Shown here piece after piece: positions 15,853 through 26,510 of a stretch of 64,000 bases of DNA. The DNA is taken from the NCBI GenBank assembly GCA_010645155.1, contig CM021315.1:4357811-4421810 (forward strand), written 5' to 3'. The notes below the pieces were generated by a model. The model was not told the origin of the DNA. It made no database searches and saw only the letters and a program-made list of their open reading frames with translations. A program made the position numbers and the translations under genes. Positions within the stretch are counted from its first letter, which is position 1; the number at the start of each line of letters is the position of its first letter. The stretch is from Tigriopus japonicus. Its lineage: Eukaryota; Arthropoda; Copepoda; Harpacticoida; Harpacticidae.

Positions 15853-16937
15853 CAGGGTTGGTCGGGGGGACAACTTTTTTGATTTATCCCCTTTTCCCAT
15901 AAACGGGATTAACGGGATTAATGAGGGGATAAACGGGATAAATCAGGGGATAAACGAAAAAGCCAATTTGAATGTGTTTTACTAATTTTTGATATCCCTG
16001 AAAAATAGCTGATCAAAACTAATACCATAATTAGACAATATGGCTAAAATAGCTCATAAATCTCCCATGTTTCTTGGGAACTGACAACTTAAGGGTTTAT
16101 GCAGTCTTAAGGATCAACAATGATGAATATGTCTGGCACCAGTTTAAGCACACGATATTGAAAAGTATGTTTTGAATTTTTTGTATACAGTGCTTTTTGT
16201 TGAGCTTCAAAAATTTGCCTTAAGTTTATACTTGTGCATTTTAATTTGGCTTTTTTTGCAGAGCCCTGAAAAATTTGGGTCTAAAACTGTATATAATAAT
16301 GTTTATGGCGAGATTGTACATTCTCATTGGATATATATACAATAGATTTACAATATCTACAATCATTGGGCCCATTCTGGGTTCTTAGAAGGTGCCATTT
16401 GAGGCGACGTATCCACTAGACCATTGGGAGGTGAGGTATATGTAACTCTTAACAACATATGTTGTACTGTCCTCAAACTCATGTGAAACCCTCAAGTACT
16501 GTTGCTAAGAGAATTTCTCCATAAAGCTAAAAAGGAACAAAATTTAATTTCCAGTAAAAACAAGCATTCATCCACCTTCCCAAAAATGCATGTTCCATAT
16601 AATAAAATTTGGTTGTTTGGATTAATTCAACAGGAAATTATGAAGTAAAATTTGATCTCTAAAGGAAAAACAGTCACACGCTTAAGTGATGACAAGGACA
16701 TCACATGAGGCAAGCAAGGCATGATTTCACTCGAGACATGACAAAATTGAAGAAATTTTCGTACTTGAAGATTATTTGGGTCAAAAAAGTTCATGCACAA
16801 TGGATATAAGAAATTGACAAAAAACCGAACTTATAGAAATAACGATATCAGGCTTGAAAAAGTAGAAAAATCCCGTCTATCACAAGGGGGATAAACGGGA
16901 CACTTTTTGGATGGCATTATCCCCCCGACCAACCCTG
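15853..16937. mobile_element. hAT-like non-autonomous element, 1085 bp
   Basis: Both ends carry the 18-bp inverted repeat CAGGGTTGGTCGGGGGGA (15853 onward, and inverted ending at 16937). They are flanked by similar 8-bp sites, TCCATAAG and TTCATAAC (6 of 8 identical). Motifs of the type GGGATAAACGGGA recur just inside both ends. It has no transposase frame. A truncated SINE is embedded at about 16302-16432. Confidence 0.8.
16302..16432 (-). mobile_element. 5'-truncated SINE, second copy
   Basis: This segment aligns with 26279-26425. The shared sequence includes GGGCCCATTCTGGGTT and ATCCACTAGAC, and the TTTAT-GCGAGAT end. The tRNA-like head seen at 26427-26510 is absent. It lies within the hAT-like element at 15853-16937. 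Confidence 0.7.
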
Positions 16938-19210
16938 TTCATAACCAAGTTTCCGTCTTTGGAGACTAGGGCTTCCCGGATCAATCTGAATTTCGAAACT
17001 TTGGATTTAGGATTAATCCAACAGGATTAATACGGATTAATCTATTAAAATAGATTAATTTTAAAATGATTGATAAACCAAAGAAAACTGAAGTTTTTGG
17101 TTTAATGATAAAGAGATCATTGAAAATGTCTACAAACATTGTTGATGTAAAAGTAGATTGACGAAATTTTAAGATGAATATCGTAAATGACGCGTAAATA
17201 TAACCTTTTTCTTTCTTAAGTTTTGTGTAAAGCCACAAGATTTAGCATAAATCTTGACTTCAGAAATCACCTTTGTCATGTGTTTAAAAGTTTTTGAAGC
17301 ATAGTCTATCCACCTTCACCTGGGATGATTGCGAAAGATTTACCATTGCGTCTTAGAAGTGATTCATAACCGTCAAGACACAGATAGTACTCAAGATGCA
17401 CAAAAATGATAAAATTATATTATTTAATTTATTCTACCTCTAATATCTTTTTCTGGATATGTTTTGATTTCTCTGAATGTAAAGAGGAAAAGGCCATGGA
17501 TGGATTAATGGTTTAATATCAAGACAATTGACGGGATCATTGGAACTGTCTTCGTTGTATTGTGGTGGAGAAGATTGACAAAATTGTAGGATCAAAAGCA
17601 TAAATATTTCATAGTAACATTTAACATTTAACATAGTAACATTTCATATTACTTTTCAAGTATTATGTTTTATGGCAAGCTTAAAAAATGGATAAACATT
17701 GTATTATCTACTTTAATCTTGTAAAAGTATAATCTACTCATTCCTAAATTTTAGGTTAAATTAACATTAAATTTTTGAAACCATACACAAAATCATGAAA
17801 TTGTAGACTTAAATAAAATCAATGGTAGATCGCAAACGCAAGCAAAAGACACAAACTCGTCGCGCCCCATAAATAGGTAAATATAGTAAATAAATTCCAT
17901 TGCCAGAAAGATACAAAAAACAGAGTAAAACATAGGTAACAAACTTCATTCACTTAAAACTTTCAGAATCATAAGAGACTTTTAATGTTCTAATACTTCT
18001 TGTGAAGAGATTCTAAAAAGATCGTGCAGAAAGCAGGATTTGAACATTAAAAAAAACTTTTGCCAAAATTGCCAAAACTTGTTTTTGAGTTCTTATGCAT
18101 TTCCTGTCCTTGTACAGGAATGTTCTTTTGTTTGGTTCACAGATCTGTTAAAATCTTCTATTTTAAGCTTTTTCGGGACAAATTTTGCAAATGAAGCCTG
18201 CAAAAAAATGTCAGCTTATATGTCTTAACCAGTGCCTCTTGTGGTCAAATTGAAACATAGTTGCCAGATGCTTATTCATAATTGCCACAATGCAAAACAT
18301 TACACATCTTCTTCACAGTAACATTTCTCCAAAATCTGTGATTATCATAACATGATGCCATAACAAAGAAATAAAACAGAAGGAAAACTCCTGAAGTTTT
18401 GTGAAAGGGTGGTATTAATACTCACTCTACTATGTGGCAACTATGTTTCATTTTAACCACAAGAGGCCCTGATTAGGGCGTTTAAGCTGACCCTTTCTTT
18501 TTATAGGGTTATAAGCAAAAAAAAATCCGTTAATCCAAAAAGAAGCTCTTTTGTCAACTGGAAAAGAGAACAGACCAGATGATTTGCCCTAAATAGTGAC
18601 AGATTGGGAAAACCAAGTCAGAAAAACGTTTTGTACTTTTTTAATACAATAAAGCCAAAAAACCTTCTTTTGACCTTTTTTAAAGCCGTATTCTAGTTTC
18701 AAATATTCCATGATGTTGGGTTTCTTCCAATTCTTTATTCCGCACTCTACTCATGAGTTAGCAAAAAGATCAAAATCAAGAATGTTTGTTATTATTCAGA
18801 TTTTCAGAGCTATCCGTATTTTGAGGTCAGGTCCATCAAATTAGATTTTGGGTAACCAAGGACCCACCAAACAAGGAGTGGTGGGTATGAGGGCCCAAAA
18901 ATAAATGAAATCAGGGTTAAAAAAAAACCGCAGCCCAATGTTTGCCAATCCCAGTGCTATAGGGTGTCATTTTGATCTTACAGCATAAAATTCATAAGGC
19001 CTTGACTGCATTGTATTATAAAGAATGCATGTTTCAATTTACAGCTCTTTCAATTATTGAAGTCACAAGTTACTTCGATCTGTCTAGGAAAAAAAATTAC
19101 GAGTTAACACTTCAATTCGATTTTGACTTCGAGTTTTGGCGAGTTTAAGCAAAGTTCGAACCTGCCACTAGTTTTCATCTCTCGAGTACGCTTTCACTTT
19201 CAGACCCATG
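16938..19210. other. AT-rich intergenic sequence with one inverted-repeat element
   Basis: Low-complexity GGATTAAT repeats occur at about 17006-17060, and a short inverted-repeat element at 18234-18467. No gene is recognised. The interval ends at the promoter of the SLC7 gene. Confidence 0.5.
18234..18467. mobile_element. Small inverted-repeat element (MITE-like), 234 bp
   Basis: The ends are 33-bp inverted arms that begin GCCTCTTGTGGT and continue through GAAACATAGTTGCC, with only a few mismatches. The spacer is about 168 bp. I could not define a target duplication, so the superfamily is open. Confidence 0.6.
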
Positions 19211-19222
19211 AATGATTGAATG

Positions 19223-19230
19223 TATATAAT
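19223..19230 (+). promoter_or_regulatory. TATA box of the SLC7 gene
   Basis: TATATAAT lies 96 bp upstream of the start codon at 19319, which would put transcription initiation near 19253. A TATA box in front of an intronless gene argues that it is expressed. Confidence 0.6.
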
Positions 19231-19318
19231 GGATTGGGCTCCATTCCTATTCCAAGATAAATCATTCAGGTCTAGGCGCGGACGGAAGCCTAAGTCCTTG
19301 TAAACAATCGCAATCGCA

Positions 19319-20905
19319 ATGGAGTCTGATCAAATTAAATTAAAGCGAATGTTAAGCGGATGGGATGGTGCCGCATCCATCATATGTACGGTTATTGGCT
19401 CGGGCATTTTTGTGTCTCCAAAAGCAGTGTTAGCTAACGTTGGTTCACCTGGAATGTCACTAGTGATTTGGGTGGTGAGCGGTTTCATATCTCTACTTCA
19501 AGCCTTCATTTACGCTGAGCTTGTATTGACTTTTCCGGAGGCTGGCTCTGATTACGTCTTCATCCGGCAAGGGTTTGGCGACTACTTGGCGTTCCTCTAC
19601 ATGTGGATTGCCACCGTCTTCCAACAAAGTGCCTCTAGATCCATTGTCTCATTAACCTTCGCTACTTACCTTTGCCAGATTATTTGGAACGACTGTGAGC
19701 CACCTCAGCATATTATTCAACTGATAGCCATTTTGGCGCTAGCCACCCTGACCATCACTCAATGTCGTAGCACTTGGTTTGCGGTGGTTACTTCTGACGC
19801 TTTCACAATTGCCAAGTTAACCGGTTTAGGGGTGATCATAGTAAGTGGATTTGGCTATGCCACATATCATCAAGAGTGGACCATTTCCAAGCCCTTTGAA
19901 AACACTTCAACAGAGATAGTCGATTACATTCAAGCGACCTTTGGCGCATTTTGGGCTTATGGGGGCATCAATAGTGTCATGAACATTGTGGAGGAACTGA
20001 AAGAGCCGTTGCCCAGGAACATCCTCCATAGTGTGACAGTGGCAATGTTCACCGTCATGTTCGTTTATTTCCTTGCTAATATGGCCTACCTCTTGGTTCT
20101 TACCCCTATGGAAATACTTGAATCCAAGGCCGTGGCCATGACATTCGGATACAAGATATTTCCTGCTTTGTTTTGGTTAATGCCGTTCTTTGTCGCCTGC
20201 TCAACGATCGGAGGCTTGAATAATGGGATCTTGCTTTTTCCTCGTTTAATGATGGCTGGAGCACGACAAGGTCACTTACCCAAGGTGTTTTCCTTGCTCA
20301 ATGTCACTTTTCTCACGCCAATGCCGCATTTGTTTTTTAATTTTTTCGTGACCGTCCTGATTTTAAGCACTGGAAGTATCTATTCATTAATTCAGTACAT
20401 GTCGTACCTTGGGGTCATCATTAATATGACTTCAGTAAGCACACTTATTCGCCGACGTCTCACTCATCCGGATCTGTCAAGGCCATTTCGCCTGCCACTT
20501 GTATTCCCTTTGATCTATTGGATCATTTCATTGTTCCTCCTTATTTATCCATTGTATGCCCAGCCATGGACCACACTCCCTTCTTTGGTTCTGATCTTCA
20601 GTGGAACACCAGTTTATTTTTTTCTCGTTTACCCGGAAAAAACTTTTCCCCTTTTGAAGATGTTAGAACAATCTGTCACTCATTTTTCGCAAAAGTTATT
20701 TAATGCTTTACCAGAGGAGTTTGAGAAGCGGGTTTACTTTGAACATAAGAAGAATTTCCAGGGCCATGAAAATCCAACTTTTAAGGGTGACGGAGGCAAA
20801 CTTGACGATTTTTCTTCAAAAATGGCCAGAAAAGACCAAAAAGTTCATACAACTTTGAAGAAAAATTTCATCAATAATTTGACACATCAATTCACACCAA
20901 AGTGA
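19319..20905 (+). CDS. SLC7 (LAT-type) amino acid transporter light subunit, intronless, 528 aa
   Basis: This is an APC-superfamily exchanger of the heteromeric amino acid transporter type at the plasma membrane. Residues 27-31 read GSGIF, the substrate-binding unwound segment of helix 1, within SGWDGAASIICTVIGSGIF. About twelve hydrophobic segments follow, and the length suits the 500-530-residue family. Cys126, in NDCEPP between helices 3 and 4, matches the cysteine that forms the disulfide with the SLC3A2/CD98 heavy chain. The WAYGGINSVMNIVEELKEP stretch (from about residue 213) is the characteristic helix 6-7 region. The C-terminal 90 residues are charged, cytosolic and poorly conserved. 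The whole gene is one exon with no frame damage. I cannot say which SLC7 member it corresponds to. Confidence 0.93.
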   Translation: MESDQIKLKRMLSGWDGAASIICTVIGSGIFVSPKAVLANVGSPGMSLVIWVVSGFISLLQAFIYAELVLTFPEAGSDYVFIRQGFGDYLAFLYMWIATVFQQSASRSIVSLTFATYLCQIIWNDCEPPQHIIQLIAILALATLTITQCRSTWFAVVTSDAFTIAKLTGLGVIIVSGFGYATYHQEWTISKPFENTSTEIVDYIQATFGAFWAYGGINSVMNIVEELKEPLPRNILHSVTVAMFTVMFVYFLANMAYLLVLTPMEILESKAVAMTFGYKIFPALFWLMPFFVACSTIGGLNNGILLFPRLMMAGARQGHLPKVFSLLNVTFLTPMPHLFFNFFVTVLILSTGSIYSLIQYMSYLGVIINMTSVSTLIRRRLTHPDLSRPFRLPLVFPLIYWIISLFLLIYPLYAQPWTTLPSLVLIFSGTPVYFFLVYPEKTFPLLKMLEQSVTHFSQKLFNALPEEFEKRVYFEHKKNFQGHENPTFKGDGGKLDDFSSKMARKDQKVHTTLKKNFINNLTHQFTPK

Positions 20906-21143
20906 CGAAACGCTAAAACAGAATCTTAATGAAAAATGTGTTTTTTTTTTTCAAGGAACATTGCACGTTTTCAATCAAGCCGATGTATCTAAACAAAAAC
21001 AGGTCTTTCCTGCATTCCTTGACCTTGAAACCTTGATCAAAACGAGTCAAGATGGTTACACAGGTTTTTCATGTTTGAGACAGTCGCAAAGATTTCCAAT
21101 GGTCTTCCCTCATCTCCTCCGAAGAGCATTTATCCAACATGAA

Positions 21144-21149
21144 AATAAA
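21144..21149 (+). terminator. Candidate poly(A) signal of the SLC7 gene
   Basis: AATAAA lies about 240 bp after the stop codon. In sequence this AT-rich a chance match is possible. Confidence 0.4.
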
Positions 21150-21239
21150 ATTTATTGAGACAGTGCGAGGTGAAGGTGAACATTAATATATATTCAGGCA
21201 GTTCAAGAAACCAGCGGCTAGTTTTTTAGACGCAAAGAC

Positions 21240-21297
21240 CGATCTTAAGATCGAACTGCGTCCTGTAAGCTGGTAAGTAAGTACGATCTTAAGATCG
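21240..21297. repeat. Twin palindromes CGATCTTAAGATCG
   Basis: The same perfect 14-bp palindrome occurs at 21240-21253 and 21284-21297, 44 bp apart centre to centre. It might be a dimeric protein site or simply a local duplication. Confidence 0.6.
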
Positions 21298-22659
21298 TTC
21301 TTTGAGTCAAAAAAAACATCCTCAGGACTGAACTCAAGAATGAACTCAGAATCTCTAACATGTTTAAAAACGCCTGTCACTTTTTCAGACGAATATCCAC
21401 CAATGCTTAAAATAAAACAAAGTTTCTATCCAACCCAGGGTAAAATCAGCCTTTTCTTGAGACTTTTACATTCTTTTTTGAAAGAAAGGATCTTCCCCCT
21501 CCCAATAAAAAAGGTCATCTATTCCTGGACTTCTTGGACTCTGCACCACTTTGCACCTCTAACTGAACACATAAATGATTTTACTAATTTCCATTCGCTT
21601 TTAAGCCATCGAGCACCCCCATCAATTTCATGATATTTGCATTATCCTCATTTTTTTATTTTCAATCCCTAGAATCGTTTTTTTTTCATGTATACAAATT
21701 TCGCACCCAACTCAATAAATAAACAACCCACAACTTCATAGCTAAAGTTTCGGCTACAAAATAATAAAAAGAAAAATCTGGTTCATTGGGGTTGAGAATT
21801 CCAAAGTTTGTCGCGTATGATACAAAGAATCAATCAAAGAGCCACTCAAGTCTCCTGACCGTGCCTCAATACTTTGCAATGATAATTAGATACAGTGTGT
21901 TCTTCATGGTGTAGCTTGTTAATGCTCGCATTTACAACTCAACATGCATGCAACATTTTTGGAGAATTCCCATGGCAACCTTGTCAGAGGAGAAAATATT
22001 AAGAAAAACGCCCTTGGTTTACGGCAGCCATATGATCGTGGCTATCTTCAAATACAAGTATACCACGGAAACGTGTGAACGAGTTGTAGTTGCATGGAAT
22101 CCACCACATAGCACAAATAACTACCGAGCTCCTCTATCTTATTCGTAAAGAATTCAAGTATTCAGTGTAATTGGTACCCTTGTAAAATAAAAGCCTTCAT
22201 GGTCCAATAACTATTTTTATGTATTTAACTCAATTAGCAAAACATTTAGCTAGATTGCAGGGAAAAATAAAGAAATAAAAATATATTGAAGATGACTGAA
22301 ACAAGGACAAAAATTTTACACACGAAAATTTCCATTAAAAAACAAATGTTGCAAGGGCCGTGGAAAGACTGATGCTCGATTTTAGATCTTTAGATCTAAA
22401 GCTGTCGTTTTTCATTTTAAATCTCCCAAAGAGGGAGGACACGTAGGATTCAAAATTGTTTCAAATGGAAGTTGATGAGGTCCCTTTGAAGATGACAGTC
22501 TCAAAAGTAGTGAAAACATTTTATTTGGATGCAAAAATTGAATGACTAGAAGTTGAACCAAGTGTAAAATTTGTTCACTCTGCTTGCAAAATGTATTTTC
22601 TTCACAAATGCCACCACATAAAGCGAAGTTTAATGCAATAAAAGTCAGGAATTCCATGA

Positions 22660-24858
22660 GTGAATGTTCCACCAAGGAAACTGACAAACCTTGTCAAAGG
22701 TTTGTCAGCCTTGCTACATCCCTGGGAAATTCTTGGAACCATGACAGATGTCAACGAAATGGTGGAATCCTTGCAGTCTTTCTTTCGCTTGTCCCTGGAC
22801 GAGTTTGCTCCTATGAAAACATTTCATGTTGGCCCAAACTATCGACATGACCTTTCAGACGAGACTAAAGCAGCAATGAGAGAACGAGATGAGGCTCGGT
22901 TTTCTGCATGCAGAGCCGACAAAAATATAGAGAACGATGCATGGAACCTTTACAAACGGTTGCGGAACAAATGTACCAAGTTGTGCCGAAGAGACGCACG
23001 GGCACAGGCCATAAGGTTGATCCATGATAGTTCAGGTAGTCAAAACATCTGGGCTCTTGTCAATAAGCTAACCAAGAAAAAGGAAAAAGATCCCATCAAG
23101 ATAAAAAAGGCCGACGATGGTGCTGTGACAGACGATCCACAACTCGTTAGCCAGATGTTCAATGACTTTTTCATCAAAAAGCCCGAGGAAGTACGCAAAC
23201 TGATCGACCCAAGCATGCAAGAAAATCCATTATGGCGCCTCAGAGCAGAATTTGAGAAGAGGTCTCCCAAACCTCGTTTTTCTCTGAAAACTGTTCGCGA
23301 AGAGGATGTGAAACGACATATGAAAGATCTTAAAAACTCAAAAAGCACAGGTTTAGACGAAGTGACAACGGATATTGTCAAAAGAGGTGCAAATTTCTTG
23401 ACCACACCAATCACGTACATAATAAACTCATCGATTACCTCTGGTGTCTTTCCAGCTGAGTGGAAGACTTCAAAAGTGATTCCTCTACACAAAAAAGGAA
23501 AATCTGATGAGATAGAAAATTATAGGCCTATCTCGCTACTCTCTGTCCTGTCAAAGATAACAGAAAGTGTTGTCAAAGAACAGATTAACGAGTTTGTTGA
23601 GAACAACGAAATCTTACCCCCCTCGCAGCATGGTTTTCGGAAAAACAGATCAACGACAACTGCATTGCTCTCTATGATATCTTCTTGGAGAGAGAAACTC
23701 TTAAAACGTCATTATGTTGGAGCAGTTTTATTCGACCTCACTGCGGCCTTCGATTCCATGGATACTGCCCTCCTGTGTCAAAAACTTGAGGTTATGGGTT
23801 TCGACAGGACCAGTGTCAAATGGATATCTTCTTTTCTCCAGGGTAGAGTTCAACGAGTGGTGATGGGAAAAGAAATGTCGGATCTGAGAGAGTCCTCTCA
23901 TGGCTCTCCTCAGGGGAGTGTGCTGTCCCCGCTCCTTTTCTCCCTTTACGTGTCTGATCTCCCCTCATGGACAAATGCAACCATTACATCATATGCTGAC
24001 GACACGACGGCCTCCATTGGAGGGGATAACATTGAGGGGCTCTTGAAGACGCTTGAACTAGAGGTTCACTCAATACTAAAGTTTATGTCATCTAATTGGT
24101 TGGTGGCAAACCCCGCAAAAACGCAATTTCTTCTTGTTCACGGACGTTCAAGAAACGTAGACATGTTGATGTCTCCTCCCATCTTAATGGTTGGCAATTG
24201 CAAAATCCCTGCAGTCGAAAGTGTCAAAACCCTTGGAATTGAAGTAACTGGGGATCTGACCGGAAAAAGGCACTTCAACTCGATCATCTCTACCATCAAA
24301 CAAAGACTAGGAATACTTGGCCGCCTCAGCGCACATGTTCCTCGATCATTTCTCGCCCCAGTAGTTCATGGACTAATCATTTCCGTGTTGAGAAATGGTT
24401 TAGCAATTTACGGAGAGGTGAGAACTTGTAATGAGGACAGTTCGTCGGGTCAAATGACCCAATTACAAACCATCCTAAACAGAGTTATGCGTTTCATGAC
24501 GGGAGCAAAAGTTAACGATAAGGTGTCAAAAGCTCAATTGATAGAGATGACCAAAATTCCACCAATCAACCATCTCACAGCTAAAGCCATTATCTCGGAA
24601 ACATTCAACGCCATCAACTACAAAATTCCACAAGTATCTGACCATTTTACATTTTGCAATACCTCTAGTGCCCAGAAAACTCGTCGCTCAATGACTAGAA
24701 ACCTTCGTGTGCCCCATCCCACCCGCCATGCCTCATCAGGATTCGTGCCCAGGGCAATCAAGCTTTGGAACACACTCCCAGAGTCTCTGAAAGAAGAAAT
24801 TGACGGCTCTTTGTTCAAGAAAAGCCTTGATGAACATATAAAAAACATGCCCATATAA
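22660..24858 (+). CDS. Reverse transcriptase ORF2 fragment of a LINE, about 732 aa
   Basis: The frame begins at a GTG after a stop and is therefore the interior of ORF2, not a true start. The order is a charged linker between endonuclease and polymerase, then the RT palm and fingers. Motifs include KVIPLHKKG, YRPISLLSVLSKITE, GFRKNRSTT, DLTAAFDSMD (first catalytic Asp), HGSPQGSVLSPLLFSLYV and SYADD (catalytic pair, about 23992-24003). A C-terminal region follows with PRAIKLWNTLPESL, found at the end of many LINE ORF2 proteins. No stop or frameshift interrupts 732 codons, so the copy is young apart from its truncation. Confidence 0.93.
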   Translation: MNVPPRKLTNLVKGLSALLHPWEILGTMTDVNEMVESLQSFFRLSLDEFAPMKTFHVGPNYRHDLSDETKAAMRERDEARFSACRADKNIENDAWNLYKRLRNKCTKLCRRDARAQAIRLIHDSSGSQNIWALVNKLTKKKEKDPIKIKKADDGAVTDDPQLVSQMFNDFFIKKPEEVRKLIDPSMQENPLWRLRAEFEKRSPKPRFSLKTVREEDVKRHMKDLKNSKSTGLDEVTTDIVKRGANFLTTPITYIINSSITSGVFPAEWKTSKVIPLHKKGKSDEIENYRPISLLSVLSKITESVVKEQINEFVENNEILPPSQHGFRKNRSTTTALLSMISSWREKLLKRHYVGAVLFDLTAAFDSMDTALLCQKLEVMGFDRTSVKWISSFLQGRVQRVVMGKEMSDLRESSHGSPQGSVLSPLLFSLYVSDLPSWTNATITSYADDTTASIGGDNIEGLLKTLELEVHSILKFMSSNWLVANPAKTQFLLVHGRSRNVDMLMSPPILMVGNCKIPAVESVKTLGIEVTGDLTGKRHFNSIISTIKQRLGILGRLSAHVPRSFLAPVVHGLIISVLRNGLAIYGEVRTCNEDSSSGQMTQLQTILNRVMRFMTGAKVNDKVSKAQLIEMTKIPPINHLTAKAIISETFNAINYKIPQVSDHFTFCNTSSAQKTRRSMTRNLRVPHPTRHASSGFVPRAIKLWNTLPESLKEEIDGSLFKKSLDEHIKNMPI

Positions 24859-24914
24859 TTAATGACCCATAACCCAGGAACATCGTGCCCAAAAAGTGAA
24901 ACTTCACTTACACA

Positions 24915-24940
24915 ATACATACATACATACATACATACAA
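24915..24940 (+). repeat. (ATAC)n tail of the LINE
   Basis: About six ATAC units directly follow the LINE 3' UTR and mark its 3' end. Confidence 0.9.
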
Positions 24941-26278
24941 AGGTTTTGCTTTGCCATGAAGCTGCAGAATGCTTTGCTGAATAGAAAATTCAAATATCTT
25001 GATCAACTTAAATCAAACAAACATTACATGTTACATTATGTAATTCTAACTAGAGCGCTATAATAAAAGAGTACGCGCATGTGCCATTTTGGTCCCAAGA
25101 CGTCGGTTCCATTGTACTGTGGTTCTTGGGTTCGACCTGTTTGAGGCAACTTTCCCTATGCACTATTTACTACCAAATTGACGCTCATGATCTCAGCTTA
25201 CCTTTGAAAGCATAATATTTGACCTTAATAGCCTTTGAAGGCCAAGGCTGGCCAAAACCGTGGGTGCCGGAAGATAACCTTCTCGTTCTCCTTAAACCTT
25301 GATGCGCGTTCAAGCCCAGTGCTGCTGTGAATTGACTCGGTAATGTCAGCTCTTAATGAATCTCCACGCTGATTTGCATTGAGTTTCTTACTTTTTAGGA
25401 AAACTTAATCTAACTAGGTACGAAATTGATTGGTGAATATTTAGAACTTCACTTGAAGCCATTAGAGCGTTTTCCTCGGGCACATTATTACATTGTCATG
25501 TAAAATGACTTTTTTGTTGAACAATTATCTGGCAGCCCTGGTGAAGTTGCGCATTCCTGGCAATCGTCAGGCTGACAGTGCTACAGACTGTTATGCCTAA
25601 CTTTGTAAAAAGTTTTGATATTTTGTACTCATAATATATATAACAGAAGCTATTTGAGTAAGTTTTTGCAATTCACCTATCAATTTTTGACTTTGTCACT
25701 AATTATTACATGAAACTAAAGAAGCTCATGGGAAAGAAGTATAATTTCAACTTTTGGACTTGATATTAAGCAAATTGTAATGGTTCTTTCTTTGCATCAA
25801 ATGTTTAAAACTCATGAATCAAATGTGCAAAGAAGTTGTGTTTGGTCTTGCTGGATCACAAACTCATCAAAAATATTGCAACAAAGAACTTCATACTGGT
25901 TTTGCTATATCTTTAAATGAAAATAAATTACCTAAATGAAATACTCACTTTTATGAATGGATAAGCATATTTGGACAATTTTAGCTGGAGATTTGGGGTC
26001 CAAACTGGCTAAGGATGGATCAGAACATGGCTTGGGTTTTTGTAGTACAGGAAAAAATTGTTTTGATTGATTGTCAAAACAGCTTGAGAATTATAATCAA
26101 TTTTTTTTATTAACTTTTGAAGGGTTGGTCTTAACTATGACACATCCCCAGCCATTTTGAGCCCGGAATCCCCAGCTTAATTTGTTTGATAACGCTCTTC
26201 TACTGGAAAGAACTTTTTCCAGATGTCATTGAAAAAAACTTCAACTTCCCTTCAACAAAAAATTCTCAAATGATAATC

Positions 26279-26510
26279 TTTATTGCGAGATTTTATCTCA
26301 TGGATACAAACGTCATGTCATAGTACAAATATGAACACATTACTGTCAATATATAACATTGGGGCCCATTCTGGGTTTAGCGAGCGCCGTTCGAGGCGAG
26401 GATCCACTAGACTTGGAAATGAGAGGGGGAAGACCTGGGATCGAACCCATGAATCCGAGCTAGATTGCTCGGTCGCGCGGTTTAATCAACTGCGCTACAA
26501 CCATCTTCCC
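26279..26510 (-). mobile_element. tRNA-derived SINE
   Basis: On the minus strand the element starts with a tRNA-like head (26510-26427). A tRNA-unrelated body follows, including the inverse of GGGCCCATTCTGGG, down to about 26279. A second, headless copy at 16302-16432 shares the body, which defines a repeat family. It sits in the centre of the foldback element. Confidence 0.8.
26427..26510 (-). other. tRNA-like head of the SINE with pol III A and B boxes
   Basis: The minus strand shows a perfect 7-bp acceptor-like stem (GGGAAGA with TCTTCCC). It also has an A-box-like TAGCGCAGTTGATT, an anticodon-like stem CCGAG/CTCGG with an 8-nt loop, and a canonical B box GGTTCGATCCC. At 84 nt it is longer than a standard class I tRNA and the loops are irregular. 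I call it a SINE promoter and not a functional tRNA gene. Confidence 0.75.

Larger units (their letters stand above)
20906..22659. other. 3' flank of SLC7 gene and AT-rich spacer
   Basis: It contains a possible poly(A) signal at 21144-21149 and two identical 14-bp palindromes at 21240-21297. The short open frames here (for example 21340-21633 and 21948-22148) have no recognisable features. Confidence 0.5.
22660..24942 (+). mobile_element. 5'-truncated non-LTR (LINE) retrotransposon
   Basis: It consists of a long open reverse transcriptase frame, about 55 bp of 3' UTR and a microsatellite tail of ATAC units at about 24915-24940. There are no LTRs. The endonuclease region is missing and an in-frame stop lies directly upstream at 22657-22659. 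That is the usual outcome of incomplete target-primed reverse transcription. The 5' junction lies at or shortly before 22660 and I could not identify a target duplication. The protein resembles the Jockey/CR1-type group, but the clade is not settled. Confidence 0.88.

Noticed and set aside
25053..25080. Possible pol III elements (GGTTCGACC at about 25129) inside the foldback arms
   Set aside because: A partial B-box-like match with no A box at a suitable distance and no tRNA-like folding.
26427..26510. Functional tRNA gene
   Set aside because: The acceptor stem and B box are good, but the length of 84 nt, the 8-nt anticodon loop and the repeat body attached downstream identify a SINE head.
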